The notes: generated by a model not told the origin, from the letters alone. Counted from the first letter of the stretch, positions 14,273-22,208 are shown. The stretch is 22,331 nucleotides of DNA from JBBDSV01 sp040904785 (GCA_040904785.1 JBBDSV010000076.1:1-22331); one strand, 5' to 3'. Numbers and translations: made by a program.

Positions 14273-16159
14273 ATGACGGGCCCACGGATTCACGACTATC
14301 TCGAGATTCGGACCGCGGCTCCGGTCAGCTGGTCGCCCCACGGGCGACGTGCACTCATCGCGACGAACGTCGCCGGCAGTTCACAGATCCATCGCCTCGA
14401 CATCGGGACACGCGGTGCGCCAGAGCCTGTTGACAGCGCCGCGCTCCCCGCGGTTACTGCCTTCGATGACCCCGTCGCCGCCGGCTACCTGCCCGTACCG
14501 GTTGTCCGTGGGGGCGTCGCGCATGACCTGCTCTTCGCCGCAGACGCGGGCGGCAACGAACGCACCCAGCTCGCACTGGGCGCCGACGAACCGGCCGAGC
14601 CGTACGAAGACTTCGATGCGCTGACGCCGCTGATCGTCGATCCCAAACATGTGCACCGGCCCGGCGGTGTCAGCCGTGACGGTAGATGGTTGGCGTACGC
14701 CACCAACGCCCGTGATGGCGTCGCGTTCGACACCCATGTCCGCGACCTCGCCGACGGTGCCGACCGGGCGGTGCTCCACACGGGAGGCTGGACGAGCCCC
14801 GAAGGTTTCTCGCCCGATGGGCGATACCTCGCCGTCAGCGAACCGACGACGCTGCCCGGGGACAATCGCCAGTACCTCGTCGACCTCACCGGCGTGCCGA
14901 ACTCGGCCAGCCCGGGCGACGACGCCGTCATCGAGGTGGCACCCCACACCGGCAGTGCCACGGTCGGCGCTCCGTCGTGGCTCGACGATGGCAGCGCCTA
15001 CTTCTTCGCCAGCGACGTCGGGCACGAGTTCACCGGCATCTGTCGGGCGACACCACACGGGCCGGCCACGCGGGTCATCGACACCGGCTGGCCGACCGGG
15101 TGCGCGATCGACTGGTCCGGACGGAATCTGCTCGTCACCAGCAACGAGGGTGGATGGTCGCGGCTGCGGGTGCACGATCCACACACGCTCGCGCAACGCG
15201 GCGAGATCACGCTTCCCGGTGCCGGTGTGGTCACCAGCTACCGGCTGCGCCGCGATGGTCGCGCAATGCTGCTCGGATTCTCCTCGCCGTCGATCCCGGG
15301 GGACACCTGGTTCGTCGATCTCGAGACCGGGGTGTCGACGCGGACGACGCACAGCCGGTGCGACGTCGACCCGGCCACGTTCGTCGCCGCTGAGCCTGCC
15401 GTCGCCACCGCCCATGACGGTCGCGTCATTCCGCTGTTCGTGTTCCGTCCACGCCATGTCGGCGGACGTGCGCCGGTTGTCGTCGTGCTGCACGGTGGAC
15501 CCGAGAGTCAGTACCGGCCGTCATTCGCGCCGCTCACCCAGTACCTGGTGGCACACGGATTCGCGGTTGTCGCGCCGAATGTGCGTGGTTCGACCGGGTA
15601 CGGCCGGACATTCCAGCACCTCGACGACGGCACGTTGCGCCACGACGCTATTCGTGACTTGGCGGCCGTTCACGACTGGATCGCCGCGGACGAAGGTCTC
15701 GATGCGTCGCGGGCAGCGCTGTACGGCGCGTCGTACGGCGGCTATCTGGTGCTGGCGGGGCTCGCGTTCCAACCCGATCGTTGGGCCGCCGGAGTCGACA
15801 TCGTCGGCATGTCGAACCTCGTCACGTTCCTCGAACGAACCGCCGAATGGCGTCGCGCGTTCCGTGAACGCGAGTACGGATCACTCGCCACGGATCGGCA
15901 GATGCTGGACGATCTGTCCCCGATCCATCGGGTTGGTGACATGCGAGCGCCGGTCTTCATCATCCACGGGGCGAACGATCCGCGCGTGCCACTGCACGAA
16001 GCCGAACAGATCGCGTCGGTGCTGCGCCAGCGTGGGATCAGGACGGAACTGCGTGTCTACGACGATGAGGGACACGGCTTGGCGAAGCTGCGCAACCGGC
16101 TCGACGCCTACCCGCGGGTCGCCGCGTTCCTTCACGACGTGTTGCACGCACCCGCCTGA
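14273..16159 (+). CDS. S9-family serine peptidase (prolyl oligopeptidase type)
   Basis: 628 residues. The first 370 or so carry repeated beta-propeller motifs such as VSRDGRWLAYATN and FSPDGRYLAVSE, a filter that limits access to short peptides. The C-terminal alpha/beta-hydrolase domain has the nucleophile Ser487 in GASYGGY, Asp569 in HGANDPRVP and His601 in DEGHGL; HGGP near 408 forms the oxyanion region. This arrangement matches acylaminoacyl-peptidase or dipeptidyl aminopeptidase relatives. There is no signal peptide, so it is probably cytoplasmic. The ATG at 14273 has GAGGA seven bases upstream. It ends 10 bp from the converging SAF-domain gene. Cleavage specificity cannot be read from sequence. 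Confidence 0.93.
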   Translation: MTGPRIHDYLEIRTAAPVSWSPHGRRALIATNVAGSSQIHRLDIGTRGAPEPVDSAALPAVTAFDDPVAAGYLPVPVVRGGVAHDLLFAADAGGNERTQLALGADEPAEPYEDFDALTPLIVDPKHVHRPGGVSRDGRWLAYATNARDGVAFDTHVRDLADGADRAVLHTGGWTSPEGFSPDGRYLAVSEPTTLPGDNRQYLVDLTGVPNSASPGDDAVIEVAPHTGSATVGAPSWLDDGSAYFFASDVGHEFTGICRATPHGPATRVIDTGWPTGCAIDWSGRNLLVTSNEGGWSRLRVHDPHTLAQRGEITLPGAGVVTSYRLRRDGRAMLLGFSSPSIPGDTWFVDLETGVSTRTTHSRCDVDPATFVAAEPAVATAHDGRVIPLFVFRPRHVGGRAPVVVVLHGGPESQYRPSFAPLTQYLVAHGFAVVAPNVRGSTGYGRTFQHLDDGTLRHDAIRDLAAVHDWIAADEGLDASRAALYGASYGGYLVLAGLAFQPDRWAAGVDIVGMSNLVTFLERTAEWRRAFREREYGSLATDRQMLDDLSPIHRVGDMRAPVFIIHGANDPRVPLHEAEQIASVLRQRGIRTELRVYDDEGHGLAKLRNRLDAYPRVAAFLHDVLHAPA

Positions 16160-16169
16160 TCGGGGTTGT

Positions 16170-16835
16170 TCACCGCGGGCCGGTCGGCGGACCGCTCGTG
16201 GCGTGCAGGGCGATGACGACCCGGCCCGTGGCCACCGCACTTGCGGTGCGTGCACGCTCAGCGGCCGCGACGGCGACCCACCCGGTGTCGGACTCGATCC
16301 GAACAATGCGCGCGTCGTGTGCGACGATCATTCCCTGGCCATTCGCGTCGGCGGTGATCACGTCCACCCGTGCTCCCGGGGAGAGATCGGTGAGCAGGTC
16401 ACTCGGTATCGGCACCGCCATGTGGCCGGGCGGGACGAGCCCGGACAGTCCCGTGTGCGATAGCACGTCCTCGGTCACCGGAACACCTCGTGCGACCGCG
16501 CCACGAAGCGTCGTACCGACGACCGATTCGGCGTCTTCCACCGCGGCGGTTGGGACGAGATCGCGTGGCCAGCGAACGATGGTGACGTCGTGCGGAGTGA
16601 TGGTCGTGCCTGCTTCGAGTGTTGTCCGTGCGACGACAACCGCTGCAGCAGGCCCGTAGGGATGCGCGAACGTTCGTACGGTCGTTGCGGCGAGCATCAT
16701 CGCGGCAACGCAGACGAGGGAGAGCACGCGCACGCGCGGCGGCTGACGCGCCCACCATTCGGCGGCACGGTCGATCGCCGCGGGGAACGCGAACGGGCGT
16801 CCCTCGACGAGCGTGCGAAGTCCGGGGCGAGGCAT
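16170..16835 (-). CDS. SAF-domain (CpaB/RcpC-like) membrane protein
   Basis: 221 residues: a 45-residue cytoplasmic N-terminus, one membrane helix (about 38-58, VLSLVCVAAMMLAA), then an extracytoplasmic SAF domain (about 66-130) with the typical ...ARTTLEAGTTITPHDV and VPVTEDVL patterns. A second half resembles the RcpC/CpaB beta region (PSDLLTDLSPGARVDVI). CpaB proteins help assemble Flp/Tad pili, but actinobacterial proteins of this kind often stand beside fmdB and 5-FTHF cyclo-ligase with no pilus genes, as here, so the role is open. The ATG start lacks a good ribosome site. It follows fmdB on the same strand after a hairpin-containing 98-bp gap. Confidence 0.8.
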   Translation of the reverse strand: MPRPGLRTLVEGRPFAFPAAIDRAAEWWARQPPRVRVLSLVCVAAMMLAATTVRTFAHPYGPAAAVVVARTTLEAGTTITPHDVTIVRWPRDLVPTAAVEDAESVVGTTLRGAVARGVPVTEDVLSHTGLSGLVPPGHMAVPIPSDLLTDLSPGARVDVITADANGQGMIVAHDARIVRIESDTGWVAVAAAERARTASAVATGRVVIALHATSGPPTGPR

Positions 16836-16900
16836 GCGCCGCAGTTGACCGGCAGTCGCGGCTGCGCCCGATTTGGAGGCCTCGCGGGCTGTGGATGGCG

Positions 16901-16921
16901 CGACGGCGGTAGGCGCCGTCG
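16901..16921 (-). terminator. Hairpin after fmdB
   Basis: CGACGGCG-N5-CGCCGTCG is a perfect 8-bp stem, 12 bases downstream of the fmdB-like stop. No T-tract follows. It may separate fmdB from the SAF-domain gene. Confidence 0.5.
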
Positions 16922-16933
16922 TCCGAGATGAAG

Positions 16934-17263
16934 CTAGGCCGACTTCTTGTCGGTCGTGGTGGCCGACGATGACGTCGCGGCTGCGTCAGACGATGCTTTC
17001 GACGAGTCGTCCTTCGTCGTCTCACTCGAGGAAGATCCGCTGTCGTCGGCTCCGCTACTCGAGGTCGTCGACGAAGACCTTGTCGACGACGCGTAGTCCT
17101 TCAAATGCCAGCCCGAACCCTTGAAAATGAGGCCAGCGGCGCTGAAGACCTTGCGTAGTTCGCCCTGGCAGGCCGGACACGTCGTCAGCGCGTCATCCTT
17201 GAACGATTGCACGACCTCAAGATGTTCGCCGCAGGCACGGCACGCATATTCGTATGTTGGCAT
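16934..17263 (-). CDS. FmdB-type zinc-ribbon protein with serine-rich tail (Ruc-like)
   Basis: 109 residues. The first 55 form an FmdB-type zinc ribbon: MPTYEYAC start, Cys8-x2-Cys11 and Cys29-x2-Cys32. From about residue 58 to the end the chain is almost only Ser, Thr, Asp, Ala and Lys, hence disordered. The same build and the same neighbour (5-FTHF cyclo-ligase, divergent from galU-moeA) belong to M. tuberculosis Rv0991c, described as Ruc, a redox-regulated chaperone in which cysteine oxidation releases zinc and activates anti-aggregation. Orthology is inferred from architecture and context; residue-level support is limited to the four Cys. The region upstream holds two inverted repeats. 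Confidence 0.88.
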   Translation of the reverse strand: MPTYEYACRACGEHLEVVQSFKDDALTTCPACQGELRKVFSAAGLIFKGSGWHLKDYASSTRSSSTTSSSGADDSGSSSSETTKDDSSKASSDAAATSSSATTTDKKSA

Positions 17264-17296
17264 CGGTCGCTACCCCCGGGGCGGGTTGACGAGAGC

Positions 17297-17335
17297 CCAG
17301 CGAACGCGTCGCTGGCACTCACCGATCACGAGTGC
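17297..17335. promoter_or_regulatory. Two abutting inverted repeats upstream of fmdB
   Basis: CCAGCGA-N5-TCGCTGG (17297-17315) and GCACTC-N9-GAGTGC (17315-17335) share one base. They lie 34-72 bp before the fmdB start, in its leader or promoter. They do not match the HspR (HAIR) or CIRCE consensus. Function is unproven. Confidence 0.45.
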
Positions 17336-17386
17336 TGATGATGCCGCAGCGCGCCCGTGACTGCAACTGTGCTGCCACCGCTCGGC

Positions 17387-17965
17387 TCACACGCGGATTG
17401 TGCGGGTCGGTGTGACGACAAGATCCACTGAGGCGTCGAACGGCTCGACGGGAATCCCGTCGATGATCTGCTCGTCGAACGCTACGCCGATCCGCAGCGT
17501 GGTTCGGGATGCCAGGAACCGGTCGTAGAACCCGAGCCCGTGGCCGATCCGATGGCCGCGCAGATCGAAGGCGACCCCGGGAACGACGATGACGTCGAGG
17601 TCGTCGCCGGGCTGCGGTTCACCGACGGGTTCGTCGATGGCGCGGTATCCGGGCACGAACGCGGTCGTGTCGTCGACGGCGATCACGACGAGGTGTTTGC
17701 CGTCGACGCGCGGGTAGGACGTCCGGCTGCCACGGGCACGGACTGCCGCCGCAAGCGCGTCGACGTCGACTTCGCTGCCCGTCGCGCGATATGCGAGCAC
17801 GTGGGCCGCGTCGTCCACCTCGCGAAGGCCGAGCAGCCGTGCGCAGATCGCTGCACTGTGTGCGTGTCGGACAGTCGGATCCATGGCGGTGCGGCGCGCG
17901 AGTACTGCGCGCCGAATCGTCGCCTTCGCCTTGGCGACGGTCTTGTCAGATGCGTCTGCGGCCAT
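17387..17965 (-). CDS. 5-formyltetrahydrofolate cyclo-ligase
   Basis: 192 residues. It converts 5-formyl-THF to 5,10-methenyl-THF with ATP, returning stored folate to one-carbon metabolism. The N-terminal KAKATIRRAVLARR helix, YRATGSEVDVDAL, VPGVAFDLRGHRIGHGLGFYDR (the ATP-phosphate loop GHGLGFYDR) and GVAFDEQI near the end are family hallmarks. I start it at ATG 17965 because the conserved helix begins soon after; an in-frame GTG at 18013 would add 16 residues, and neither has a clear ribosome site. It is divergent from the sortase gene and upstream of fmdB, the order seen in mycobacteria (Rv0992c-Rv0991c). Confidence 0.92.
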   Translation of the reverse strand: MAADASDKTVAKAKATIRRAVLARRTAMDPTVRHAHSAAICARLLGLREVDDAAHVLAYRATGSEVDVDALAAAVRARGSRTSYPRVDGKHLVVIAVDDTTAFVPGYRAIDEPVGEPQPGDDLDVIVVPGVAFDLRGHRIGHGLGFYDRFLASRTTLRIGVAFDEQIIDGIPVEPFDASVDLVVTPTRTIRV

Positions 17966-18067
17966 GGGCGGTGCGCCGATCCTGGTGGTTGCCGTGGGCG
18001 CCAACTGTGCCACAACGGTGGGTGTCGATCGCTACGGTGCGCGCCGGCCGACGGGGGAAGGCCGAAG

Positions 18068-18811
18068 GTGGACGGGGGATCGACAAACGCTGCTGCGGTC
18101 TGGCGTGTCGCGATCGGCGTGTGCAGTCTTGCGCTGACCATCTCGGGCGGCGCATTGCTCGTCGACGCGGTGTCGCGCAGTGTGCAATCACCGCATGTGC
18201 CTGTCGACAAGGGCGCGGTCGCTCCGCGTGGCGTCGCGGAGGCGCCGGTCGTGCACGCGCCGTCGACGAGGCACCACGCCCCGGCCGTGCGTGACGTTTC
18301 GTCCGGCCCGCAGTCCGCTCCACCGCGTCGCCGGGTTGCGTCCGAGACGGCAGCAACGGCGGTGTGGTTCAGCCGCGATGGCACGCGAGTCGTCGTCGAT
18401 GTGCCGCGTGCGATCGTCGACGGCGTGACCGTGGAGCATCTCGCCCAGGGGGTCGGCTGGTATCCGCACAGCGCCAGGCTGGGGACCGAGGGAAACGTCG
18501 CGCTCGCGGGGCACCGCACGACGCACGGTGCGCCGTTTCGCCACCTCGACGAGCTCGTTGTCGGCGACCGCGTGCATTTGGCGGACGACGCGGGCGGCAT
18601 ATGGACGTACCGCGTGGTCGAATCGCGTGTCGTCGCGCCTGATGACGTGTGGGTGGTCGGCAACGACCCACTCGGAAAAGGGCGCGCAATGGTCACGTTG
18701 ACGACGTGTCATCCGGTTGGCAGCGCGGCGCAGCGCCTGGTCGTGTGGGGCGAACGTGTCGGTGTCGAACGGCCGCAGATGCTGTGGGGGTCGCAAGGGC
18801 GCCACCGCTAG
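18068..18811 (+). CDS. Class E sortase
   Basis: 247 residues. An N-terminal membrane helix (about 12-33) is followed by a Pro/Ala/His-rich spacer to about 95 and the catalytic beta-barrel. The triad is visible: His149 in LAGHRTTHGAPF, Cys214 in TLTTCHPVG and Arg223 in AQRLVVWGE. TLTTCHP and the overall length fit class E sortases of actinobacteria, which anchor surface proteins carrying LAXTG-type signals; no such substrate is encoded in the window. GTG 18068 is chosen because a GGGGAAGG ribosome site lies just upstream and the helix begins soon after. The TAG stop overlaps the -10 of the galU promoter, so galU can be expressed independently. Confidence 0.9.
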   Translation: MDGGSTNAAAVWRVAIGVCSLALTISGGALLVDAVSRSVQSPHVPVDKGAVAPRGVAEAPVVHAPSTRHHAPAVRDVSSGPQSAPPRRRVASETAATAVWFSRDGTRVVVDVPRAIVDGVTVEHLAQGVGWYPHSARLGTEGNVALAGHRTTHGAPFRHLDELVVGDRVHLADDAGGIWTYRVVESRVVAPDDVWVVGNDPLGKGRAMVTLTTCHPVGSAAQRLVVWGERVGVERPQMLWGSQGRHR

Positions 18812-18814
18812 GCT
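18809..18814 (+). promoter_or_regulatory. -10 box candidate, galU
   Basis: TAGGCT, overlapping the sortase stop codon. No convincing -35. It would start transcription near 18821, inside the palindrome that follows. Confidence 0.4.
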
Positions 18815-18818
18815 CGAC

Positions 18819-18850
18819 GTGACAATGTCACAGCGCACGCCGGGCGTGCG
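18819..18850 (+). promoter_or_regulatory. galU leader: palindrome and hairpin
   Basis: GTGACA-A-TGTCAC (18819-18831) is a perfect 6-1-6 palindrome at the expected transcription start. Three bases on, CGCACGC-CGG-GCGTGCG (18834-18850) makes a perfect 7-bp stem with a 3-base loop, ending four bases before the GGAGAGGAG ribosome site of galU. The first looks like an operator, the second like an RNA structure able to affect ribosome access. Confidence 0.5.
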
Positions 18851-18871
18851 GTCGGAGAGGAGCGGCGAACC

Positions 18872-19750
18872 GTGGTGGTACGCAAGGCCGTTCTTCCGGT
18901 GGCCGGCCTGGGCACCCGCTCGCTCCCCGCAACCAAGGCGATTCCGAAGGAACTGCTGCCGATCGTCGACAAGCCGGCGATCCAGTACATGGTTGAGGAG
19001 TGCGCGCGGGCGGGACTCGACGACGTCCTGCTCGTCACGTCTTCGGGCAAGTCGGCGATCGAGGACCATTTCGACCGCTTGGGTGCGCTCGAGCAGCTGC
19101 TCGCCGAACGCGGCAAGACCGAGGACCTCGCACTCGTGCGAGGGCTGGCCGACATCGCGACGGTGCACTCGGTCCGTCAACCCGAGCCACTGGGGCTGGG
19201 ACACGCCGTGCTGATGGCAGAATCGCACGTTGGGGGTGCGAGTTTCGCCGTGCTGCTGGGCGACGACATCGTCGATCCCGGCGCCCCGTTCCTCGAACGG
19301 ATGCTTGCTGTCCACGAAGATGTCGGACGATCGGTCCTCGCCCTCATGGAGGTGCCGGACGACCACACCGAGCTGTACGGCATCGCGACGGTCGAACCGG
19401 CCGGTGACGACGGGTACGTCAACGTCGTCGACCTCGTCGAGAAACCGCCACGGGGTGAGGCGCCCTCGAATCTCGCGATCGTCGGCCGTTACGTGCTCAG
19501 CAACGACATCTTTGCGGCGCTGCATGAGACCCCACCGGGGCGTGGAGGGGAGATTCAGCTGACCGACGCCTTGCGGACCCAGGCGCGGCAACAACCGATC
19601 GTCGGGGTGAAGCTCGATGTGCCTCGCTACGACGTCGGCGACAAGCTCGGCTATCTGCAGGCCATCGTGGAGTTCGCCGCTCGCGACGACGAGTTCGGTG
19701 AGGACTTCGTGGCGTGGTTGCAGACGTGGATGCAGGAGCGCACCCAATGA
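18872..19750 (+). CDS. galU: UTP-glucose-1-phosphate uridylyltransferase
   Basis: 292 residues. It makes UDP-glucose from UTP and glucose 1-phosphate for wall polysaccharides, trehalose and galactose metabolism. The nucleotide-binding N-terminus reads AVLPVAGLGTRSLPATKAIPKELLP (in short: GLGTR at 12-16, Lys26), then KPAIQYMVEE, QPEPLGLGHAVL, LLGDDI, LVEKP and GRYVL, all standard for GalU. GTG 18872 follows a GGAGAGGAG ribosome site; a second GTG is the next codon. Its TGA overlaps the ATG of moeA (ATGA), so the two are translationally coupled. galU before moeA is a conserved actinobacterial arrangement (Rv0993-Rv0994). Confidence 0.96.
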   Translation: MVVRKAVLPVAGLGTRSLPATKAIPKELLPIVDKPAIQYMVEECARAGLDDVLLVTSSGKSAIEDHFDRLGALEQLLAERGKTEDLALVRGLADIATVHSVRQPEPLGLGHAVLMAESHVGGASFAVLLGDDIVDPGAPFLERMLAVHEDVGRSVLALMEVPDDHTELYGIATVEPAGDDGYVNVVDLVEKPPRGEAPSNLAIVGRYVLSNDIFAALHETPPGRGGEIQLTDALRTQARQQPIVGVKLDVPRYDVGDKLGYLQAIVEFAARDDEFGEDFVAWLQTWMQERTQ

Positions 19751-21006
19751 CGGACTTCGTCGGTCACGGTCGTGACGTCGTCACGCCTGCGGACGAACTC
19801 GTTGCGGTCGAAGACCATCTCGCGGCGATCCTCGACCTCGTCCCGCCGGCCGAACCCATTGCGCTGCGCCTCGTCGACGCGCTCGGACTCGTCCTTGCCG
19901 AGGACGTTGCGAGCGAAGTGCAACTGCCGGCGTTTCCGAACTCGGCGATGGACGGCTATGCGGTGGTCGCCGCGAGCCTGGCAGGAGCCAGTCCGGAGAC
20001 GCCGGTGATCACCCAGGTCGTGGGCGAGGTCGCGGCAGGCGCAATTGCGGAGGTCCCCGTCGGTCCTGGGCAGGCGATGCGGATCATGACAGGTGCACCG
20101 CTACCGGAGGGCGCCGACGCCGTCGTTCCCGTCGAACTGACGACCGATGGTGCCGGAACCGTCACGTTCCACCGTCCCGTCGACCCCGGTGCGCATGTCC
20201 GGTGGCCCGGCGACGATCTCGAGCCCGGCCAGCCGCTTGTATCGCGCGGCCGGCGCGTCTCGCCGGCCGAGGTCGGGCTGCTCGCGGCGGCGGGCGTCAC
20301 CCGTGTGCTCTGCGTGCCGCCTCCGCGGGTGGTGGTGCTGTCGACGGGCGACGAACTCGTCCGCCCAGAAGACGCGCCCGTCCCGGGACAGATTCGCGAC
20401 ATCAACGGCGTCATGCTCGCCTCGATGGTGCGGGCCGCAGGCGGGGTCCCGTTCTTCGCCGGCATCGTCGGTGACGATCAGAAGGATCTGCTTTACGCCT
20501 TCGACTCCAACAGCGGGCATGCCGACCTGTTCATTTGCACCGGAGGCGCCAGCGCCGGTGTTCGCGACATGCTCCCCGAGGTGATCGCGGCACTCGGTGA
20601 AGCCGAGAAGGTCAAGGTCGCGATGCGTCCGGGCATGCCGCAGATCCGGGGCCGAATCGGCGGCGTGCCGGTGATCGGCCTGCCGGGGAACCCCGTCTCG
20701 GCATTCGTGTCCTTCGAGGTGTTCGTCCGGCCGGCGATCCGCAAACTCCAAGGCCGTCGCGACGTTGCGCGGCCGCGGGTGAGCGCGACGGCGACGGTGC
20801 CGCTGACTGCACCGCCCGGCAAGCGCGGATACGTCCGCGTGACACTCAAGCGCGACGGTGCGCGGTGGCTGGCGACGCCGACCGGGCCGCAGGGCTCGCA
20901 CGTGGTCAGTTCGATCGCCCACGCCGATGGTTTGGCGATCGTGCCCGAGTCGGTCACCGAGATTCCCGCGGGACAAGCGGTCACCGTCTCATTGCTCATC
21001 GACTGA
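19747..21006 (+). CDS. moeA: Molybdopterin molybdotransferase
   Basis: 419 residues. It inserts molybdate into adenylylated molybdopterin, the last common step of molybdenum cofactor synthesis. Domains run MoeA-N with NSAMDGYAV (Asp69), MoCF-biosynthesis domain with STGDELVRPED (Glu203) and CTGGASAGVRDM (Asp274), then GLPGNPVSAFVSF and the MoeA C-terminal beta domain (PGKRGYVRV). Asp69, Glu203 and Asp274 correspond to active-site acids known in the family. ATG 19747 overlaps the galU stop by four bases. moaC follows eight bases after the stop, so galU-moeA-moaC is very probably one operon. Confidence 0.96.
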   Translation: MTDFVGHGRDVVTPADELVAVEDHLAAILDLVPPAEPIALRLVDALGLVLAEDVASEVQLPAFPNSAMDGYAVVAASLAGASPETPVITQVVGEVAAGAIAEVPVGPGQAMRIMTGAPLPEGADAVVPVELTTDGAGTVTFHRPVDPGAHVRWPGDDLEPGQPLVSRGRRVSPAEVGLLAAAGVTRVLCVPPPRVVVLSTGDELVRPEDAPVPGQIRDINGVMLASMVRAAGGVPFFAGIVGDDQKDLLYAFDSNSGHADLFICTGGASAGVRDMLPEVIAALGEAEKVKVAMRPGMPQIRGRIGGVPVIGLPGNPVSAFVSFEVFVRPAIRKLQGRRDVARPRVSATATVPLTAPPGKRGYVRVTLKRDGARWLATPTGPQGSHVVSSIAHADGLAIVPESVTEIPAGQAVTVSLLID

Positions 21007-21014
21007 GGTGCCTC

Positions 21015-21512
21015 GTGAGTGATGCGACACGCGACGACGGTCTGACCCATCTCGACGAGCGCGGGAATGCGCGGATGGTCGACGTAGGAGCCAAGCCGGC
21101 GGCATCGCGTGTCGCGGTCGCGACCGGCCAGGTCGTGATGGCCCCGACAACCGCCGAACGGCTGGTCCGCGGGGACCTTCCCAAGGGCGATGCCCTGCCC
21201 GTCGTGCGGATCGCTGGAATTCAGGCGGCCAAGCGCACCCACGAGCTGATCCCGCTCTGCCACCAGCTTGCCCTGACATCCGTTGATGTCGAAGTCGAGG
21301 TCGACGCCGACTCGGGGCTGGCAACGATCACCGCGCGCGTCGCCGCACACGATCGCACCGGAGTGGAAATGGAGGCGTTGACTGCTGTTTCGGTTGCCGC
21401 GCTGACGCTCTACGACCTCGTCAAGGCGGTGCAGCGAGACGTCACCATCACCGACGTGCGACTGCTCGCCAAGTCCGGTGGCCGCTCCGGGGAGTATCAC
21501 GCGGGTTCGTAA
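21015..21512 (+). CDS. moaC: Cyclic pyranopterin monophosphate synthase
   Basis: 165 residues. It converts the MoaA product to cyclic pyranopterin monophosphate, the first stable intermediate in molybdenum cofactor synthesis. Signatures are ARMVDVGAK, KGDALPVVRIAGIQAAKRTHELIPLCH in several blocks (LCHQL at the active-site His), GVEMEALTAVSVAALTLYDL and KAVQRDVTI, and GGRSG near the C-terminus. Residue numbers are normal for the family. GTG 21015 is supported by GAGGTG at 21005-21010. A Gln follows the active-site His where many proteobacterial enzymes have Pro; this is within family variation. No moaA, moaE, moaD or moeB is in the window. Confidence 0.95.
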   Translation: MSDATRDDGLTHLDERGNARMVDVGAKPAASRVAVATGQVVMAPTTAERLVRGDLPKGDALPVVRIAGIQAAKRTHELIPLCHQLALTSVDVEVEVDADSGLATITARVAAHDRTGVEMEALTAVSVAALTLYDLVKAVQRDVTITDVRLLAKSGGRSGEYHAGS

Positions 21513-21594
21513 GCTCGGGCACGATCCCGCCGCTTGCGTCGTTCCCTGCCGTTCGGACGTGTTCGGGGTGCTTCGATGCGAACAACACCGGTGT

Positions 21595-21600
21595 TACCGT
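21595..21600 (+). promoter_or_regulatory. -10 box candidate, small membrane protein gene
   Basis: TACCGT in the 159-bp gap after moaC, 71 bp before the next start. The -35 is weak. Confidence 0.3.
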
Positions 21601-21671
21601 CTGTCCAACCCGCCGGCCACGGCGGTATGTGACCGCGGAGCTGCACACCGTGGAGGTCCGGTGAGGGTGGC

Positions 21672-22181
21672 ATGTCCGGTGTGAACATCGCACTGCTCGT
21701 GCTCGCGCTCGCCTGGGTCTACGTGTTGGTGCCGCCGGCTGTGCGGTCGTGGCAGACGTCGCCGCAGGCGACCGTCGGAGGATTCGAGCGCGCCATGAGA
21801 CTCTTGGGAAGCGGCGGTGGTCGGGACGACCGCCCGGCGTCTCCGGAACCGTCGAGCGTTCGACGGCGCGAGGACCCGGTCATCGTCCTGCGGCGCACGC
21901 GATTCGTGCGCCTGCTCGTGCTCACCGGAGTGATGCTCGCTGGTGCCATCGTGCTCGGTGGCCTCGCCTGGGTGTTGTTCGCACTCGCGCTGATCGCGAC
22001 GATCGCCTACGTCGTCGTGTTGCGACGACTAAAGGTGCAGCGGGACGAAGCACGAGATGTCGTGCGTGAACTGCACCTGCACCCGCCGGATGCGCAGCAT
22101 CGTGATCACGATGACCTCGAGTTGACCGGCGTGGCCGTTGGCGCGAGCCACACGGTCCGGCTTCGCCGGTGGGACGGCTGA
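21672..22181 (+). CDS. Uncharacterised membrane protein
   Basis: 169 residues. An N-terminal membrane helix (about 5-22) is followed by VPPAVRSW and a 50-residue Arg/Ser-rich cytoplasmic linker. Two helices (about 80-97 and 99-117) come next, then a charged C-terminus with His/Asp clusters. The start with a helix and V-P-P-A-x-R resembles membrane proteins found next to moeA/rimJ in actinobacteria (position of Rv0996), but the protein is much shorter than Rv0996 and similarity is only suggested. GAGGG at 21663-21667 precedes the ATG. Function unknown. Confidence 0.7.
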   Translation: MSGVNIALLVLALAWVYVLVPPAVRSWQTSPQATVGGFERAMRLLGSGGGRDDRPASPEPSSVRRREDPVIVLRRTRFVRLLVLTGVMLAGAIVLGGLAWVLFALALIATIAYVVVLRRLKVQRDEARDVVRELHLHPPDAQHRDHDDLELTGVAVGASHTVRLRRWDG

Positions 22182-22197
22182 CGCAGCCAGGCCTGCG
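22182..22197 (+). terminator. Short hairpin after the membrane protein gene
   Basis: CGCAG-N6-CTGCG directly after the TGA stop. A 5-bp stem without T-tract, so weak evidence. Confidence 0.3.
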
Positions 22198-22208
22198 CAG
22201 GAGCGGCG

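Noticed and set aside
17315..17335. HspR (HAIR) operator upstream of fmdB
   Set aside because: The half-sites ACTC and GAGT are in the opposite order to the HAIR consensus and the spacer is 9, not 7.
18188..19747. 519-codon minus-strand frame opposite sortase and galU
   Set aside because: Antisense of two clearly identified genes; long only because of high GC in codon positions.
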